Assembly: GCA_025351745.1 (NCBI GenBank)
Contig: JANXVI010000039.1
Span: 1-48,726, forward strand
Direction of reading: 5' to 3'
Length of the DNA: 48,726 nucleotides
Origin: Rhodoferax sp.
GTDB lineage: Bacteria > Pseudomonadota > Gammaproteobacteria > Burkholderiales > Burkholderiaceae_C
The notes beneath the pieces are model-generated. The model was not told the origin of the DNA, did no database searches, and saw nothing but the letters and a program-made list of their open reading frames with translations. Position numbers and translations under genes: made by a program. Shown here in pieces: positions 15,307 through 23,916 of the stretch. Within the stretch, counting starts at the first letter, position 1. Each line of letters starts with the position of its first letter.

Positions 15307-17823
15307 CTACACCTTCCCCACCATGCGGCGGTAAAACCACTGCTTGCCCGCCTCCACCAGCGTGAGGTAGGCCACCAAGAGGCTGACCAGCAAGGCAAAG
15401 AACGACCACGGCAGAGCGGTAAACCCGAGGTACGGGGCCAATGGCGTAAAGGGCAAGGCCATGGCGAGAGCCACAACACCCAGCGAGGTTGCGGTCAGCC
15501 ACGGATGGGCGCGGCTGCGCCATGGCAAGCGCCGGGTGCGGATCACAAAAATCACCAATACCTGGGTGGCCATCGACTCAACAAACCAGCCAGTGCGAAA
15601 CAGCGCCTCGTCCGCCGCAAACAGCCGCAGCAGCGCGTAAAAAGTGATGAAGTCAAACACCGAGCTGATCGGTCCAATGGTCAGCATGAAATTGCGGATG
15701 AACGCCATGTCCCAGCGCTTGGGGCGCTCCAGGTCTTCGGCATCCACATGGTCCATGGGCAGGGTGATCTCGGAGACGTCGTACAGCAGATTGTTGAGCA
15801 AAATCTGCAGCGGCAGCATCGGCAAGAAGGGCAGGAACAGGGTGGCTGCGGCCATGCTGAACATGTTGCCAAAATTGGAGCTGGTGGCCATCATGATGTA
15901 TTTCATGACGTTGCCAAAGGTACGCCGCCCCTCCTGGATGCCTGCATGTAGCACCATCAGGTCGTTTTCCAGCAGAATCATCGCCGCGGCCTGCTTGGCC
16001 ACGTCCACTGCGCCGTTGACCGAAATACCGACATCAGCGGTGTGCAGGGAAGGCGCGTCGTTGATGCCATCGCCCAGATAGCCCACCACATGGCCGCGCG
16101 CCTTGAGCGCCAGGATGATACGGTTCTTCTGCGCCGGGTTGACGCGGCAAAACAGGTTTACCTCTTCCACGCGGGCACGCAGGGCGTCGTCGTTCATGGC
16201 TGCAACATCGGTGCCCGTCAATACCCCCTGGATGGCAACGCCAAGCTCGGCGCATACGTGCCGCGTCACCCGTTCGTTGTCGCCGGTCACGATCTTCACG
16301 GCGATACCGCTTGCTGCCATCGCCTTGAGAGCGGCCCCGGCACTGACTTTGGGTGGATCGAGAAACGCGGCGAAGCCGGCAAAGACCAGTTCACTTTCGT
16401 CCGAAATTCCGGCGTGGGGATGGTCGGGCGGCACGTCGCGCCAGGCAATGCCCAGCACGCGAAAGCCCTCTTCACCCAGCGCGTCAAACACGGCGGTGGT
16501 CTGTCGCAGCGCCGCAGCGTCCATGGGCTGGTTGGTGCCGTCTGCACCTCTGTAGGTCGTGCACAGGCGCAGCACGTCTTCGGGTGCGCCCTTGAGCATC
16601 AGTTGGCGCTGGCTACCGCGTTCCAGCAACACCGAGACACGCCGACGTTCAAAGTCGAACGGTACTTCGTCGATCTTGGCCCACCCCGCCACGGTCTGCT
16701 CGGTGTGCGCCAGAATGGCGTCGTCTAGCGGGCTCTTGATGCCGCTTTCAAAGTAGCTGTTCAAGTACGCCAGTTCCAGCACCGCGTCACTTGGGTTTCC
16801 AAGCGGGTCCACATGCCGCTCCAGCCGGATGCGCGCTTCGGTCAGTGTGCCGGTCTTGTCGGTACACAGCACGTCCATGGCGCCCATGTCCTGAATCGCC
16901 GAGGGCCGCTTCACAATCACCTTGAGTGCTGCCATGCGGATCGCACCGCGCGTCAGCGTGACCGACACCACCATCGGCAACAGCTCGGGCGTCAGCCCCA
17001 CGGCGAGTGCCACGGCAAATAGAAATGACTCGATCAGAGCGCGGTGCAATGCCACATTCACCAACAGTGTGAAGAGCACCAGCAACACCGTAAAACGCAT
17101 GATCAGCATGCCAAAGCGGCGGGTGCCAATCTCGAACGCGGTCGGTGGCGCGCTCTCGGCCAAACTGACAGCAATCTGCCCCAGCGCCGTCGCACTGCCC
17201 GTGCGCAGGATCTCAACACGCGCTGAGCCACTGACCACGGAGCTGCCCATGAAGACCGCATTCGCAGATTCCAGGTCAAAGGCCGCGTGTGCGGGGTCAC
17301 CAGCCCGTGATTCGGTATCGGTGAGGGGCTTCTTTTCAACCGGATAAGGTTCGCCCGTCAGTTGCGCCTGGTTCACGAACAAGTCATTGGCTTCACGCAC
17401 TTCTGCATCGGCGGGCACCAGATCGCCGGCCGATAGCAAGACCACATCTCCGGGCACCAGGTCTGCAACCGGGACCGCAATGGGCTGGCCATCGCGCAGC
17501 GTAAGCGCCGTGACGGCCACCTGCAGCGCCAGGCGCGCGGCGGCCTGTCCGGCACGGTAGGCCTGCACAAAATCCAGCGTCACGCTCATCACCACAATCG
17601 TGCCGATGATGAGTGCGCCCGTGGCATCCCCCGTCAGTGCCGTGATGACGCTGGCCACCAGCAAAATGATCACCAGGGGATTTTTGAACTGCGCCAGGAA
17701 TTGCAACAACACCGCGCGCTGCTGGGCGTTGCGCAGCACGTTGGGGCCAAAGTGCGCCAGTCGGCTGGCGGCTTCGGACTGTGAAAGTCCAGTGGCGGGT
17801 GGGGTGGGGTTCATGTAGCCCAT
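15307..17823 (-). CDS. mgtA: Magnesium-translocating P-type ATPase (MgtA/MgtB type)
   Basis: An 838-residue P3B-type pump of the inner membrane. Motifs: actuator TGEPYPVEK, phosphorylation DKTGTLTE with Asp about 322, the hinge GDGINDAPSLHTADVGISV, and the MgtA-type C-terminal region SNFGNMFSMAAATLFLPFLP followed by NNLLYDVSEITLP. About ten membrane helices are visible. The ATG at 17823 has AGGGG five bases upstream; an ATG at 17814 is possible, and the track's 17859 start adds residues over the divergent murU start. Only 35 bases separate it from murU. The substrate is assigned by similarity to MgtA; H+ or another cation cannot be excluded. No Mg-sensing leader is evident. Confidence 0.88.
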   Translation of the reverse strand: MGYMNPTPPATGLSQSEAASRLAHFGPNVLRNAQQRAVLLQFLAQFKNPLVIILLVASVITALTGDATGALIIGTIVVMSVTLDFVQAYRAGQAAARLALQVAVTALTLRDGQPIAVPVADLVPGDVVLLSAGDLVPADAEVREANDLFVNQAQLTGEPYPVEKKPLTDTESRAGDPAHAAFDLESANAVFMGSSVVSGSARVEILRTGSATALGQIAVSLAESAPPTAFEIGTRRFGMLIMRFTVLLVLFTLLVNVALHRALIESFLFAVALAVGLTPELLPMVVSVTLTRGAIRMAALKVIVKRPSAIQDMGAMDVLCTDKTGTLTEARIRLERHVDPLGNPSDAVLELAYLNSYFESGIKSPLDDAILAHTEQTVAGWAKIDEVPFDFERRRVSVLLERGSQRQLMLKGAPEDVLRLCTTYRGADGTNQPMDAAALRQTTAVFDALGEEGFRVLGIAWRDVPPDHPHAGISDESELVFAGFAAFLDPPKVSAGAALKAMAASGIAVKIVTGDNERVTRHVCAELGVAIQGVLTGTDVAAMNDDALRARVEEVNLFCRVNPAQKNRIILALKARGHVVGYLGDGINDAPSLHTADVGISVNGAVDVAKQAAAMILLENDLMVLHAGIQEGRRTFGNVMKYIMMATSSNFGNMFSMAAATLFLPFLPMLPLQILLNNLLYDVSEITLPMDHVDAEDLERPKRWDMAFIRNFMLTIGPISSVFDFITFYALLRLFAADEALFRTGWFVESMATQVLVIFVIRTRRLPWRSRAHPWLTATSLGVVALAMALPFTPLAPYLGFTALPWSFFALLVSLLVAYLTLVEAGKQWFYRRMVGKV

Positions 17824-17858
17824 TGTCGCCCCTGAGCGACAGGGCAAAATGTCCGGCA

Positions 17859-18713
17859 ATGACCATGCACCCCACGCCCTCCAACCCCACCTGCGCCATG
17901 TTGCTGGCCGCCGGCCGTGGCGAGCGCATGCGCCCGCTGACGGACCACACCCCCAAACCCTTACTGACCGTTCAGGGCAAGCCGCTGATGCAGTGGCACC
18001 TGGAGGCGCTGGCCCGGGGCGGTTTTGACAAAGTAGTGGTCAACACGGCGTGGCTGGGAGACCAGATTGCAGACAAGTATCCCAATGTTTTCAGCCCGCA
18101 GCCCTCGTCGAATATGCCGAAGGTACTATCAAATCAGGAGCAACCAGTCAACACCGTCCACATCCAGTACTCGCACGAGGGCCGCGATTTTGGCGGCGCG
18201 TTGGAGACCGCAGGCGGCATTGCCCGCGCCTTGCCGCTGCTGTGCCCGGCCCAGGCCAATGGCGTGTTCTGGGCGCTGGCGGGGGATGTGTTCGCGCCGG
18301 AGTTTGCGTTCCGCCAGGCCGATGTGGACCGCTTCGTCGCCAGCGGCAAGCTGGCCCACCTGTGGCTGGTGCCCAACCCCACCCACAATCCGCACGGCGA
18401 CTTTGGCCTTGCTATCCCATCCGAAAGTGTGAACGGTGTGGGCTTTGTCTTGAACCTGCCTGTCGACGACCCGCAAGCGCGCTACACCTACAGCACCATA
18501 GGCCTGTACCGAGCCGCGTTGTTTGCGCAGCCTTGGTGCGATATCCCTGCTGGAAATCCGCAGGGTATGAAAGCCGCATTGGTGCATTTGTTGCGAGCGG
18601 GCATGGCGAAGCGACAAATCACCGCCCAGTTGTACACCGGCCGCTGGACAGACGTGGGTACGCCCGAGCGGCTAGCGCAACTCAATGCGGCGCCACCACA
18701 AGAAGCGCGATGA
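17859..18713 (+). CDS. murU: N-acetylmuramate alpha-1-phosphate uridylyltransferase
   Basis: A 284-residue nucleotidyltransferase with the signature AAGRGERMRPLTDHTPKPLL and the metal/nucleotide residues in WALAGDVFAPEF. In the peptidoglycan recycling bypass it makes UDP-MurNAc from MurNAc-1-P produced by AmgK. Its usual partner amgK is in this window but 21 kb away. Residues about 75-100 (NVFSPQPSSNMPKVLSNQEQ) are an extra stretch relative to the family; 44 of those bases are a dispersed repeat (18101-18144) read in-frame. The start ATG 17859 is preferred over upstream in-frame codons inside mgtA. It overlaps the following cytochrome gene by four bases (ATGA). Confidence 0.85.
   Translation: MTMHPTPSNPTCAMLLAAGRGERMRPLTDHTPKPLLTVQGKPLMQWHLEALARGGFDKVVVNTAWLGDQIADKYPNVFSPQPSSNMPKVLSNQEQPVNTVHIQYSHEGRDFGGALETAGGIARALPLLCPAQANGVFWALAGDVFAPEFAFRQADVDRFVASGKLAHLWLVPNPTHNPHGDFGLAIPSESVNGVGFVLNLPVDDPQARYTYSTIGLYRAALFAQPWCDIPAGNPQGMKAALVHLLRAGMAKRQITAQLYTGRWTDVGTPERLAQLNAAPPQEAR
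18101..18144 (+). repeat. Dispersed 44-bp repeat, family C copy 3, inside murU
   Basis: Begins GCCCTCGTCGAAT and ends CTATCAAATCAGGAGC.... It aligns without gaps to three other copies: 20940-20983, 35599-35642 on the minus strand, and 41026-41069. It is in-frame in murU and encodes about 15 residues absent from the usual family pattern. Confidence 0.6.
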
Positions 18714-19525
18714 GCAAGCTGTCGAATACCTCTGTCCTGCCCAACCGAGCCCCTGCCATCTGGCACCCCGCGTTCCGTCGTTGGACTGTGGCAGGCGTTC
18801 AACTGGCGCTGCTATTTGCCGCTGCCACGGTATTGACGCCATCGCACGCCGCAGGTGCCACCACCGCGGCAGCAGCGGCAGCGGCAGCAACACCGCGCAC
18901 TGTGCCCGACACCATCGCCCAGCGCGTGCTGGCCTGCACGGTGTGCCACGGCAAGGACGGGCGTGCCACCAACGCGGGATACTTCCCCCGCATTGCGGGC
19001 AAGCCGGCTGGCTACCTGTACAACCAGTTGCGCAACTTCCGCGACGGACGTCGCACCAACCCCGCAATGTTGCACCTGGTCGATCACCTGTCTGACGCCT
19101 ACTTGCGCGAGATGGCCGACTACTTCGCCAGCCAAGACCTGCCCTACCCGCCGCCCCAAACTGCCACTGCCCCAGCCGCAGTGCTGCAACGCGCCCAGGC
19201 GCTGGTGCAGCATGGCGACACGCAACGCCAGATTCCCGCCTGCGCGCAGTGCCACGGCAGTGCGATGACTGGCGTGCTGCCCGCCTTCCCCGGCCTGCTG
19301 GGCCTGCCGCGGGACTATCTGATTGGCCAGCTCGGCGCGTGGCAGACCGACAAGCGACACGCCGCCGCACCCGACTGCATGGGCCAGATCGCCAAGCGCC
19401 TGACGGTAGATGAGGTCAGTGCCATCGCCACATGGTTGTCGTCGCAAACGCTGCCCACCCAGGCCCACGCCGCAGCCGCCAGCACCACGCCGCTGCCGGT
19501 GGAATGTGGCAGTGGCCGCCAATAA
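18710..19525 (+). CDS. Diheme cytochrome c, exported
   Basis: A 271-residue protein with an N-terminal signal or anchor helix (VAGVQLALLFAAATVL, about 28-43), an Ala-rich linker and two class I heme sites, CTVCH (about 77-81) and CAQCH (about 179-183). The patterns FPRIAGKPAGYLYNQLRNF and FPGLLGLPRDYLIGQL are those of cytochrome c4/c553-type tandem domains. It would carry electrons in the periplasm. The ATG overlaps the murU stop by four bases, so the cell-wall gene and the cytochrome are co-transcribed. A triheme cytochrome follows after 20 bases. Confidence 0.88.
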   Translation: MSKLSNTSVLPNRAPAIWHPAFRRWTVAGVQLALLFAAATVLTPSHAAGATTAAAAAAAATPRTVPDTIAQRVLACTVCHGKDGRATNAGYFPRIAGKPAGYLYNQLRNFRDGRRTNPAMLHLVDHLSDAYLREMADYFASQDLPYPPPQTATAPAAVLQRAQALVQHGDTQRQIPACAQCHGSAMTGVLPAFPGLLGLPRDYLIGQLGAWQTDKRHAAAPDCMGQIAKRLTVDEVSAIATWLSSQTLPTQAHAAAASTTPLPVECGSGRQ

Positions 19526-19545
19526 GCAAAAGAAGCGCCGCCGCC

Positions 19546-20859
19546 ATGACCCCCTCTACCTCCAACCCTTTTTCGTCCCCGCGCAAACCGGCCCCGCTGT
19601 GGCTGCGCGCCGCGCGCGTGCTGCTGGCGCTCGGCATCGTAACCAGCGCGCTGGTTGCCTGGCTGAACGTGCGCGGCGAAGCCAGCCTAGACCTCAACGC
19701 CCCGGCAAACCCCACCGCCACACCCGCCCAGCTCGCCCAGGGCGCCTACCTCGCCCGCGCCGGCAATTGCGCGGCCTGCCACACCGCGCGCGGCGGGGCC
19801 GACTACGCCGGTGGCCTCGGTATTGCAACGCCCTTTGGCACGGTTTACACCAGCAACCTGACGCCCGACGCGTCCACCGGCTTGGGCAACTGGACGCAGG
19901 GCGCGTTCTGGCGCGCCATGCACCATGGCCGCTCGGCCGACGGGCACCTGCTATACCCGGTGTTCCCCTATACCAGCTACACCAACATCAGCCGCAGCGA
20001 CAGCGACGCGCTGTATGCCTACCTGCGCAGCCTGGCACCGGTGGCGCAGGCCAACCGGCCGCACGAGCTGGCGTTTCCCTACAGCAACCAGGCATCGTTG
20101 GCGGTGTGGCGGGCCCTGTTCTTCCGCGCGGCGGAATTCGCGCCGGAGCCCACCCACACCGCCGAGTGGAACCGGGGCGCCTACCTGGTGCGCGGCCTGG
20201 GCCACTGCGCCGCCTGCCATACCGAGCGCAATCTGCTGGGCGCCAGCCGCAGCGCACTGGCGTTGCAGGGCGGCGCCATACCGATGCAGCACTGGTACGC
20301 ACCGTCACTGGCCTCCGCCCGTGAGGCGGGCGTCGCCGAATGGGATACGCAGGAGGTGGTGGCGCTGTTGAAGACCGGCACGTCGCGCCACGGCAGCGTC
20401 ATGGGCCCGATGGCCGACGTGGTGTTTGGCAGCACCCAGTACCTGAGCGACGCCGACCTGCAGGCCATGGCCGTCTTTTTGAAAGAGCTACCACAGCAAA
20501 CGCTGGCACCGCGCACTGCGAGGGCACCGGAGCCGGCACAGTTCAGCAGTGGACAGAAACTCTACAAACAGCACTGCGCCGAATGCCATGGCGAACAGGG
20601 CGAGGGCGCGCGCGGCGCCTACCCGCCACTGGCTGGCAACCGCGTTGTTACCCTGGAATCGCCCGCCAACCTGGTGCAGACCGTGCTGCACGGCGGCTAC
20701 CCACCCGCCACGACCGGCAACCCGCGCCCCTATGGCATGCCGTCCTTCCAACAGACGCTGGAGGGCCCGCAGATCGCCGCCGTGCTCTCCTACATCCGCC
20801 ATGCGTGGGGCAATGCGGCCAGCCCGGTGTCGGCGCTGGAGGTCATACAAAACCAATAG
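19546..20859 (+). CDS. Triheme membrane-bound cytochrome c (dehydrogenase cytochrome subunit type)
   Basis: A 437-residue protein with one N-terminal membrane helix (ARVLLALGIVTSALVAWL) and three heme c sites: CAACH, CAACH and CAECH. The first domain pattern YTSNLTPDASTGLGNWT is typical of cytochrome subunits of membrane alcohol, gluconate or aldehyde dehydrogenases that pass electrons to ubiquinone or an oxidase. The catalytic dehydrogenase that would normally be adjacent is not here. The ATG at 19546 is used; an in-frame ATG at 19504 overlapping the upstream gene is possible. It forms an operon with murU and the diheme cytochrome. Confidence 0.85.
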   Translation: MTPSTSNPFSSPRKPAPLWLRAARVLLALGIVTSALVAWLNVRGEASLDLNAPANPTATPAQLAQGAYLARAGNCAACHTARGGADYAGGLGIATPFGTVYTSNLTPDASTGLGNWTQGAFWRAMHHGRSADGHLLYPVFPYTSYTNISRSDSDALYAYLRSLAPVAQANRPHELAFPYSNQASLAVWRALFFRAAEFAPEPTHTAEWNRGAYLVRGLGHCAACHTERNLLGASRSALALQGGAIPMQHWYAPSLASAREAGVAEWDTQEVVALLKTGTSRHGSVMGPMADVVFGSTQYLSDADLQAMAVFLKELPQQTLAPRTARAPEPAQFSSGQKLYKQHCAECHGEQGEGARGAYPPLAGNRVVTLESPANLVQTVLHGGYPPATTGNPRPYGMPSFQQTLEGPQIAAVLSYIRHAWGNAASPVSALEVIQNQ

Positions 20860-20939
20860 AGCTCCCGCACGGCATATCTATACCCAAATTAGGTTTTATG
20901 AATTATTTTCGGGAGAATTTAGAGTAAAATCAGGCTATG
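20860..20939. other. AT-rich intergenic segment, no gene
   Basis: After the triheme cytochrome stop the sequence drops sharply in GC (for example AATTATTTTCGGGAG). No ORF, hairpin with T-run or RNA gene is apparent. It leads into repeat family C and then a decayed gene, so the whole stretch to 21232 lacks an intact gene. Confidence 0.5.
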
Positions 20940-20983
20940 GCCCTCGTAGAATGGACTTATACCGCTATCAACACCATAGCATG
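20940..20983 (+). repeat. Dispersed 44-bp repeat, family C copy 1
   Basis: GCCCTCGTAGAATGGAC...CTATCAACACCATAGC. The 13 bases before it (AAATCAGGCTATG) also resemble those before copy 2 (GAATCGGCCTCTA). It overlaps the first codon of the dioxygenase remnant. Confidence 0.6.
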
Positions 20984-21223
20984 TCTCTACCCCAACGGAT
21001 CGCAGAACACGGCTATGCCACCATTCCCCAGGTGCTTACCACCACCGAATGTGACACCTTATCGCCGTGCGCGTGTGTATCGACCCCCGTGATGTGGATG
21101 ACGGGCCGTTGCGCGTCATTGCCGGGTCGCCCATCCCGAGCAGGTCTGCCTAGTGGCGCGGGGCGGGGTCATGCTGATGTGGCCGGACGCAGTTTGATGC
21201 ACAGCGGCGGCGCGCTTCAGTAG
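20981..21223 (+). pseudogene. Remnant of a phytanoyl-CoA dioxygenase-like (PhyH) gene
   Basis: Three fragments in two frames can be read. First MSLPQRIAEHGYATIPQVLT plus TTEC (an N-terminal PhyH pattern). Then, in a shifted frame, RVCIDPRDVDDGPLRVIAGS, matching the family's 'D-x-D-NGPLRVIPGSH' region, running on to VARGGVMLMWPDAV before a stop. Finally, back in the first frame, LMHSGGALQ. The family is normally 250-300 residues, so most of the middle, including the metal-binding HxD, is deleted and at least two frameshifts are present. It ends ten bases before the sensor kinase start. Confidence 0.6.
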
Positions 21224-21232
21224 ACTCCCACC

Positions 21233-23200
21233 ATGGCTGCTCCCACCCTTGCCCACCACACCCAGAACGGAGCTGTGCCGCCTTCGGCTGGGCTGTCGCC
21301 GTGGGCCCGGTTTCTGTGGGAAGCGCCGCTGCTGCTGTCCATGCTGTTCACCGCGCTGGTTGTGATCTGGGCGCAAGACAATGACACGCTAGAGCGCAAG
21401 GCGCTGCGCCAGTCGGTGATGGCGGACACGTTGAGCCTTGAGGCGCAACTTGCAGCGCGGCTGGAGACGGAGGCGGTCAAGCTGCGCGCCGCTGCCACCC
21501 ACTTGCCACCCGCCGGGGCAGACCCCAACCAGCAGCTTGCTACGCTGCCCGAGATCGCTGCCGGCCTGGACCGGCGTTGGCTCAGCGTGATCTGGCTCGA
21601 TGCCAATATGCGGATCGTGGCCGAGGCTAGGCGAGAACAACGGCCAGGCACCCACGGCCAATTTCAATCCCAGGCACAGGGCATTAGCCTGCATCTGATC
21701 GCACCCACGAGCGACGAGCGTCGACCGCAGACAGGCCAACTGATCGCGCGCTACGACCCCACCGATCTGATCAAAAGCAAAGACTTCTGGTGGCTGGCGG
21801 CGCAGTACGAAGTGCAATTGCTGTCTGGCCTGGGCGAAGTGATTGTGTCCACCGAGACCCCGGGCCAGGTCGCTCGGGGTGAGACTTTTGAGACACCGTT
21901 CAACGCAGTGCCCGACGCACGCCTGCGCCTGACCCAGCGCGTGCGCCAACCCCACTGGTTCACCACACTGCCCGTGGTACTGATTGTGGGGTTTTTGGTG
22001 TTGATCAGCATTGCCACGCTGCTGCTGCGTCGGCAGATGCGCCAGGTGACGCGTACCGAAGGCGCGTGGCGCACGGAAGCGGCCTGGCGCCAGTCACTGG
22101 AAGAGTCCGCCCTGGTCGGCCTGCGCGCGCGCGATCTGGACGGCAAGCTGCTGTTTGCCAACCGCACTTTTTGCGAGATGGTGGGCTATTCGGTGGATGA
22201 GTTGGTAGCGCAGGGCTCGGCACCCGACGCGATGGTGAAAACCACGCAGGACCACTCCGCCATCCACCCCACACAGCGCGCAGGCCAAGAGACCCGCTGG
22301 CGCCACCGCGATGGCCGCATCCTGGATGTGATGGTGTTCGAGTCACCGCTGGTCGACGGAGCGGGCCAGCAGGTGGGCTGGATGGGCTCCATCGTCGATG
22401 TGACGGAGCGCAAACGCCTAGAAGAGCTGGAGCGCCGCCAGCGCGAGGTGTTGAGCAACCATGCCCGCCTGTCCACGCTGGGTGAGGTGGCGTCCACATT
22501 GGCCCACGAGTTGAACCAACCGCTGACCAGCATCGTCAGTTACAGCGCAGGCATTGCCAAGGCGCTGGGGAAGCAACCCGGCACCCAGCCCGACCTGCTA
22601 GCCGCTGCCCAGGCCTTGTCGCGCCACGCATCACTGGCGGGCGGCATTGTGCACCGCATACGCTCGCGCCTGGCGCGCCGGGACTTGGTCCTGCTGGCTT
22701 GTGATGTCAACACCATCGTCTCCGACGCGGTGGCCCTGCTCACACCCGATCTCAAACGCGCGGGGGTCGCAGTGTCCTTGTCACTAGACAGTTCCCTGCC
22801 CCTTGTACGCATGGACCGCATTGGCATCGAGCAAGTCATAACCAACCTGCTGCGCAATGCAAGCGACGCTATGGCGCAGAGCGCGTCGCCCCGCGCAATA
22901 AGCGTGCGCACGGCGCTATGTGTGGTGCCGCCCCTGCGGGACAGTGCGGGCTGGGTCACGGTCATCGTCACGGACACCGGACCTGGGCTGGATGGTCGCG
23001 ACATCGAGACCCTGACCGAAGCTTTCTTTTCGACCAAAAAGGAAGGAACGGGCCTGGGCCTGGCGATCTGCCGCTCCATACTGGAGTCGCACGGCGGGGC
23101 TTTATACGCCCAGGATGCTGAACGCGCAGGTGCCTGTTTCAGCTTTTCGTTGCCCCCCGATAAGGCATCACAAGAGACCCAAGCGGCAGCTACACCATGA
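21233..23200 (+). CDS. PAS-domain sensor histidine kinase
   Basis: A 655-residue inner-membrane kinase. Order: cytoplasmic N-terminus, TM1 (about 33-47, LLLSMLFTALVVIWA), a periplasmic sensor region of about 190 residues, TM2 (about 243-262, VVLIVGFLVLISIATLLL), a PAS domain with PAC region (about 285-395, LFANRTFCEMVGYSVDEL and GSIVDVTERK), HisKA with phospho-His about 425 in LAHELNQPLTS, and HATPase (NLLRNASDAM, TDTGPGLDG, GTGLGLAICRSILESHGG). It overlaps the downstream FixJ-type regulator by four bases. Architecture resembles DctS/FixL-like systems; the PAS lacks an obvious heme His and the signal is unknown. Confidence 0.92.
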   Translation: MAAPTLAHHTQNGAVPPSAGLSPWARFLWEAPLLLSMLFTALVVIWAQDNDTLERKALRQSVMADTLSLEAQLAARLETEAVKLRAAATHLPPAGADPNQQLATLPEIAAGLDRRWLSVIWLDANMRIVAEARREQRPGTHGQFQSQAQGISLHLIAPTSDERRPQTGQLIARYDPTDLIKSKDFWWLAAQYEVQLLSGLGEVIVSTETPGQVARGETFETPFNAVPDARLRLTQRVRQPHWFTTLPVVLIVGFLVLISIATLLLRRQMRQVTRTEGAWRTEAAWRQSLEESALVGLRARDLDGKLLFANRTFCEMVGYSVDELVAQGSAPDAMVKTTQDHSAIHPTQRAGQETRWRHRDGRILDVMVFESPLVDGAGQQVGWMGSIVDVTERKRLEELERRQREVLSNHARLSTLGEVASTLAHELNQPLTSIVSYSAGIAKALGKQPGTQPDLLAAAQALSRHASLAGGIVHRIRSRLARRDLVLLACDVNTIVSDAVALLTPDLKRAGVAVSLSLDSSLPLVRMDRIGIEQVITNLLRNASDAMAQSASPRAISVRTALCVVPPLRDSAGWVTVIVTDTGPGLDGRDIETLTEAFFSTKKEGTGLGLAICRSILESHGGALYAQDAERAGACFSFSLPPDKASQETQAAATP

Positions 23201-23874
23201 CAGCGACAACCACACCAACGACCATATACCTCTGCGACGACGACGAAGGCGTGCGCTCGTCGATCGCCTTTCTGTTGCGCCAGCATGACCTTCAAGTGGT
23301 CACGTACAACAGTGGCCCCGAATTGTTGACGGCACTCGACGGTGCAAGCGCAACGCCGCGCGGCATCTTTATTTTGGATGTGCGCATGGAGCCGTTGTCG
23401 GGCTTACAAGTCCATGACGCGCTGATCGGCCGCGGCTTGGGCGACCGCATGCCGATGCTATTTTTGAGCGGCCATGGTGACATTCCGATGGCAGTAAGTG
23501 CCATGGCAAAGGGTGCTTTCAGCTTTATTGAAAAGCCCTATGCCGACGATGCGCTGGTGCACCTGATCCACAAGGCTTTGGAGTTGGAACAGCAGTGGCA
23601 TGGGCGTATGGCCCGCGTCGACGCGCTGCGCCAACTGATAGACGGCCTGTCTCGCCAACAGGTGCGGTTGATGCCCATGGTGGCAGCGGGCGAGCTGAAC
23701 AAGACCATTGCGTGGAAGATGGAGCTCAGCGTGCGCACGGTGGAGGAACACCGGCGCAAGATTTTTGACCGCCTCAACGTGCATTCGGCCGCCGAGCTTG
23801 CTACGCTGCTGGCCGAGGCGCGGACGGCGGGGATTGCGATTCCTTCTTTTGATGCGAATACGCCTGGCGTTTGA
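23197..23874 (+). CDS. FixJ-family response regulator
   Basis: A 225-residue regulator with an N-terminal receiver domain (acidic pocket CDDDEG, phospho-acceptor Asp about 61 in FILDVRMEP, Thr/Ser switch LFLSGHGD, Lys in IEKPYAD) and a C-terminal LuxR-type HTH (ELNKTIAWKMELSVRTVEEHRRKI). The start ATG overlaps the kinase stop (ATGA), so the pair is translationally coupled and very likely cognate. The downstream gene is convergent, so no target gene is obvious nearby. The residue usually read as RQ-x-E in LuxR domains appears as QQVRLMPMV, mildly divergent. Confidence 0.92.
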   Translation: MTATTTPTTIYLCDDDEGVRSSIAFLLRQHDLQVVTYNSGPELLTALDGASATPRGIFILDVRMEPLSGLQVHDALIGRGLGDRMPMLFLSGHGDIPMAVSAMAKGAFSFIEKPYADDALVHLIHKALELEQQWHGRMARVDALRQLIDGLSRQQVRLMPMVAAGELNKTIAWKMELSVRTVEEHRRKIFDRLNVHSAAELATLLAEARTAGIAIPSFDANTPGV

Positions 23875-23916
23875 GGCTTTGTTTTTGACAACCCACTCCC
23901 CCACCCGGCGAGCGGT

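Noticed and set aside
18175-18185. GCACGAGGGC, a possible further family C repeat head in murU
   Set aside because: The flanking bases do not match the repeat and the residues (HEGRDFG) are the conserved family sequence.
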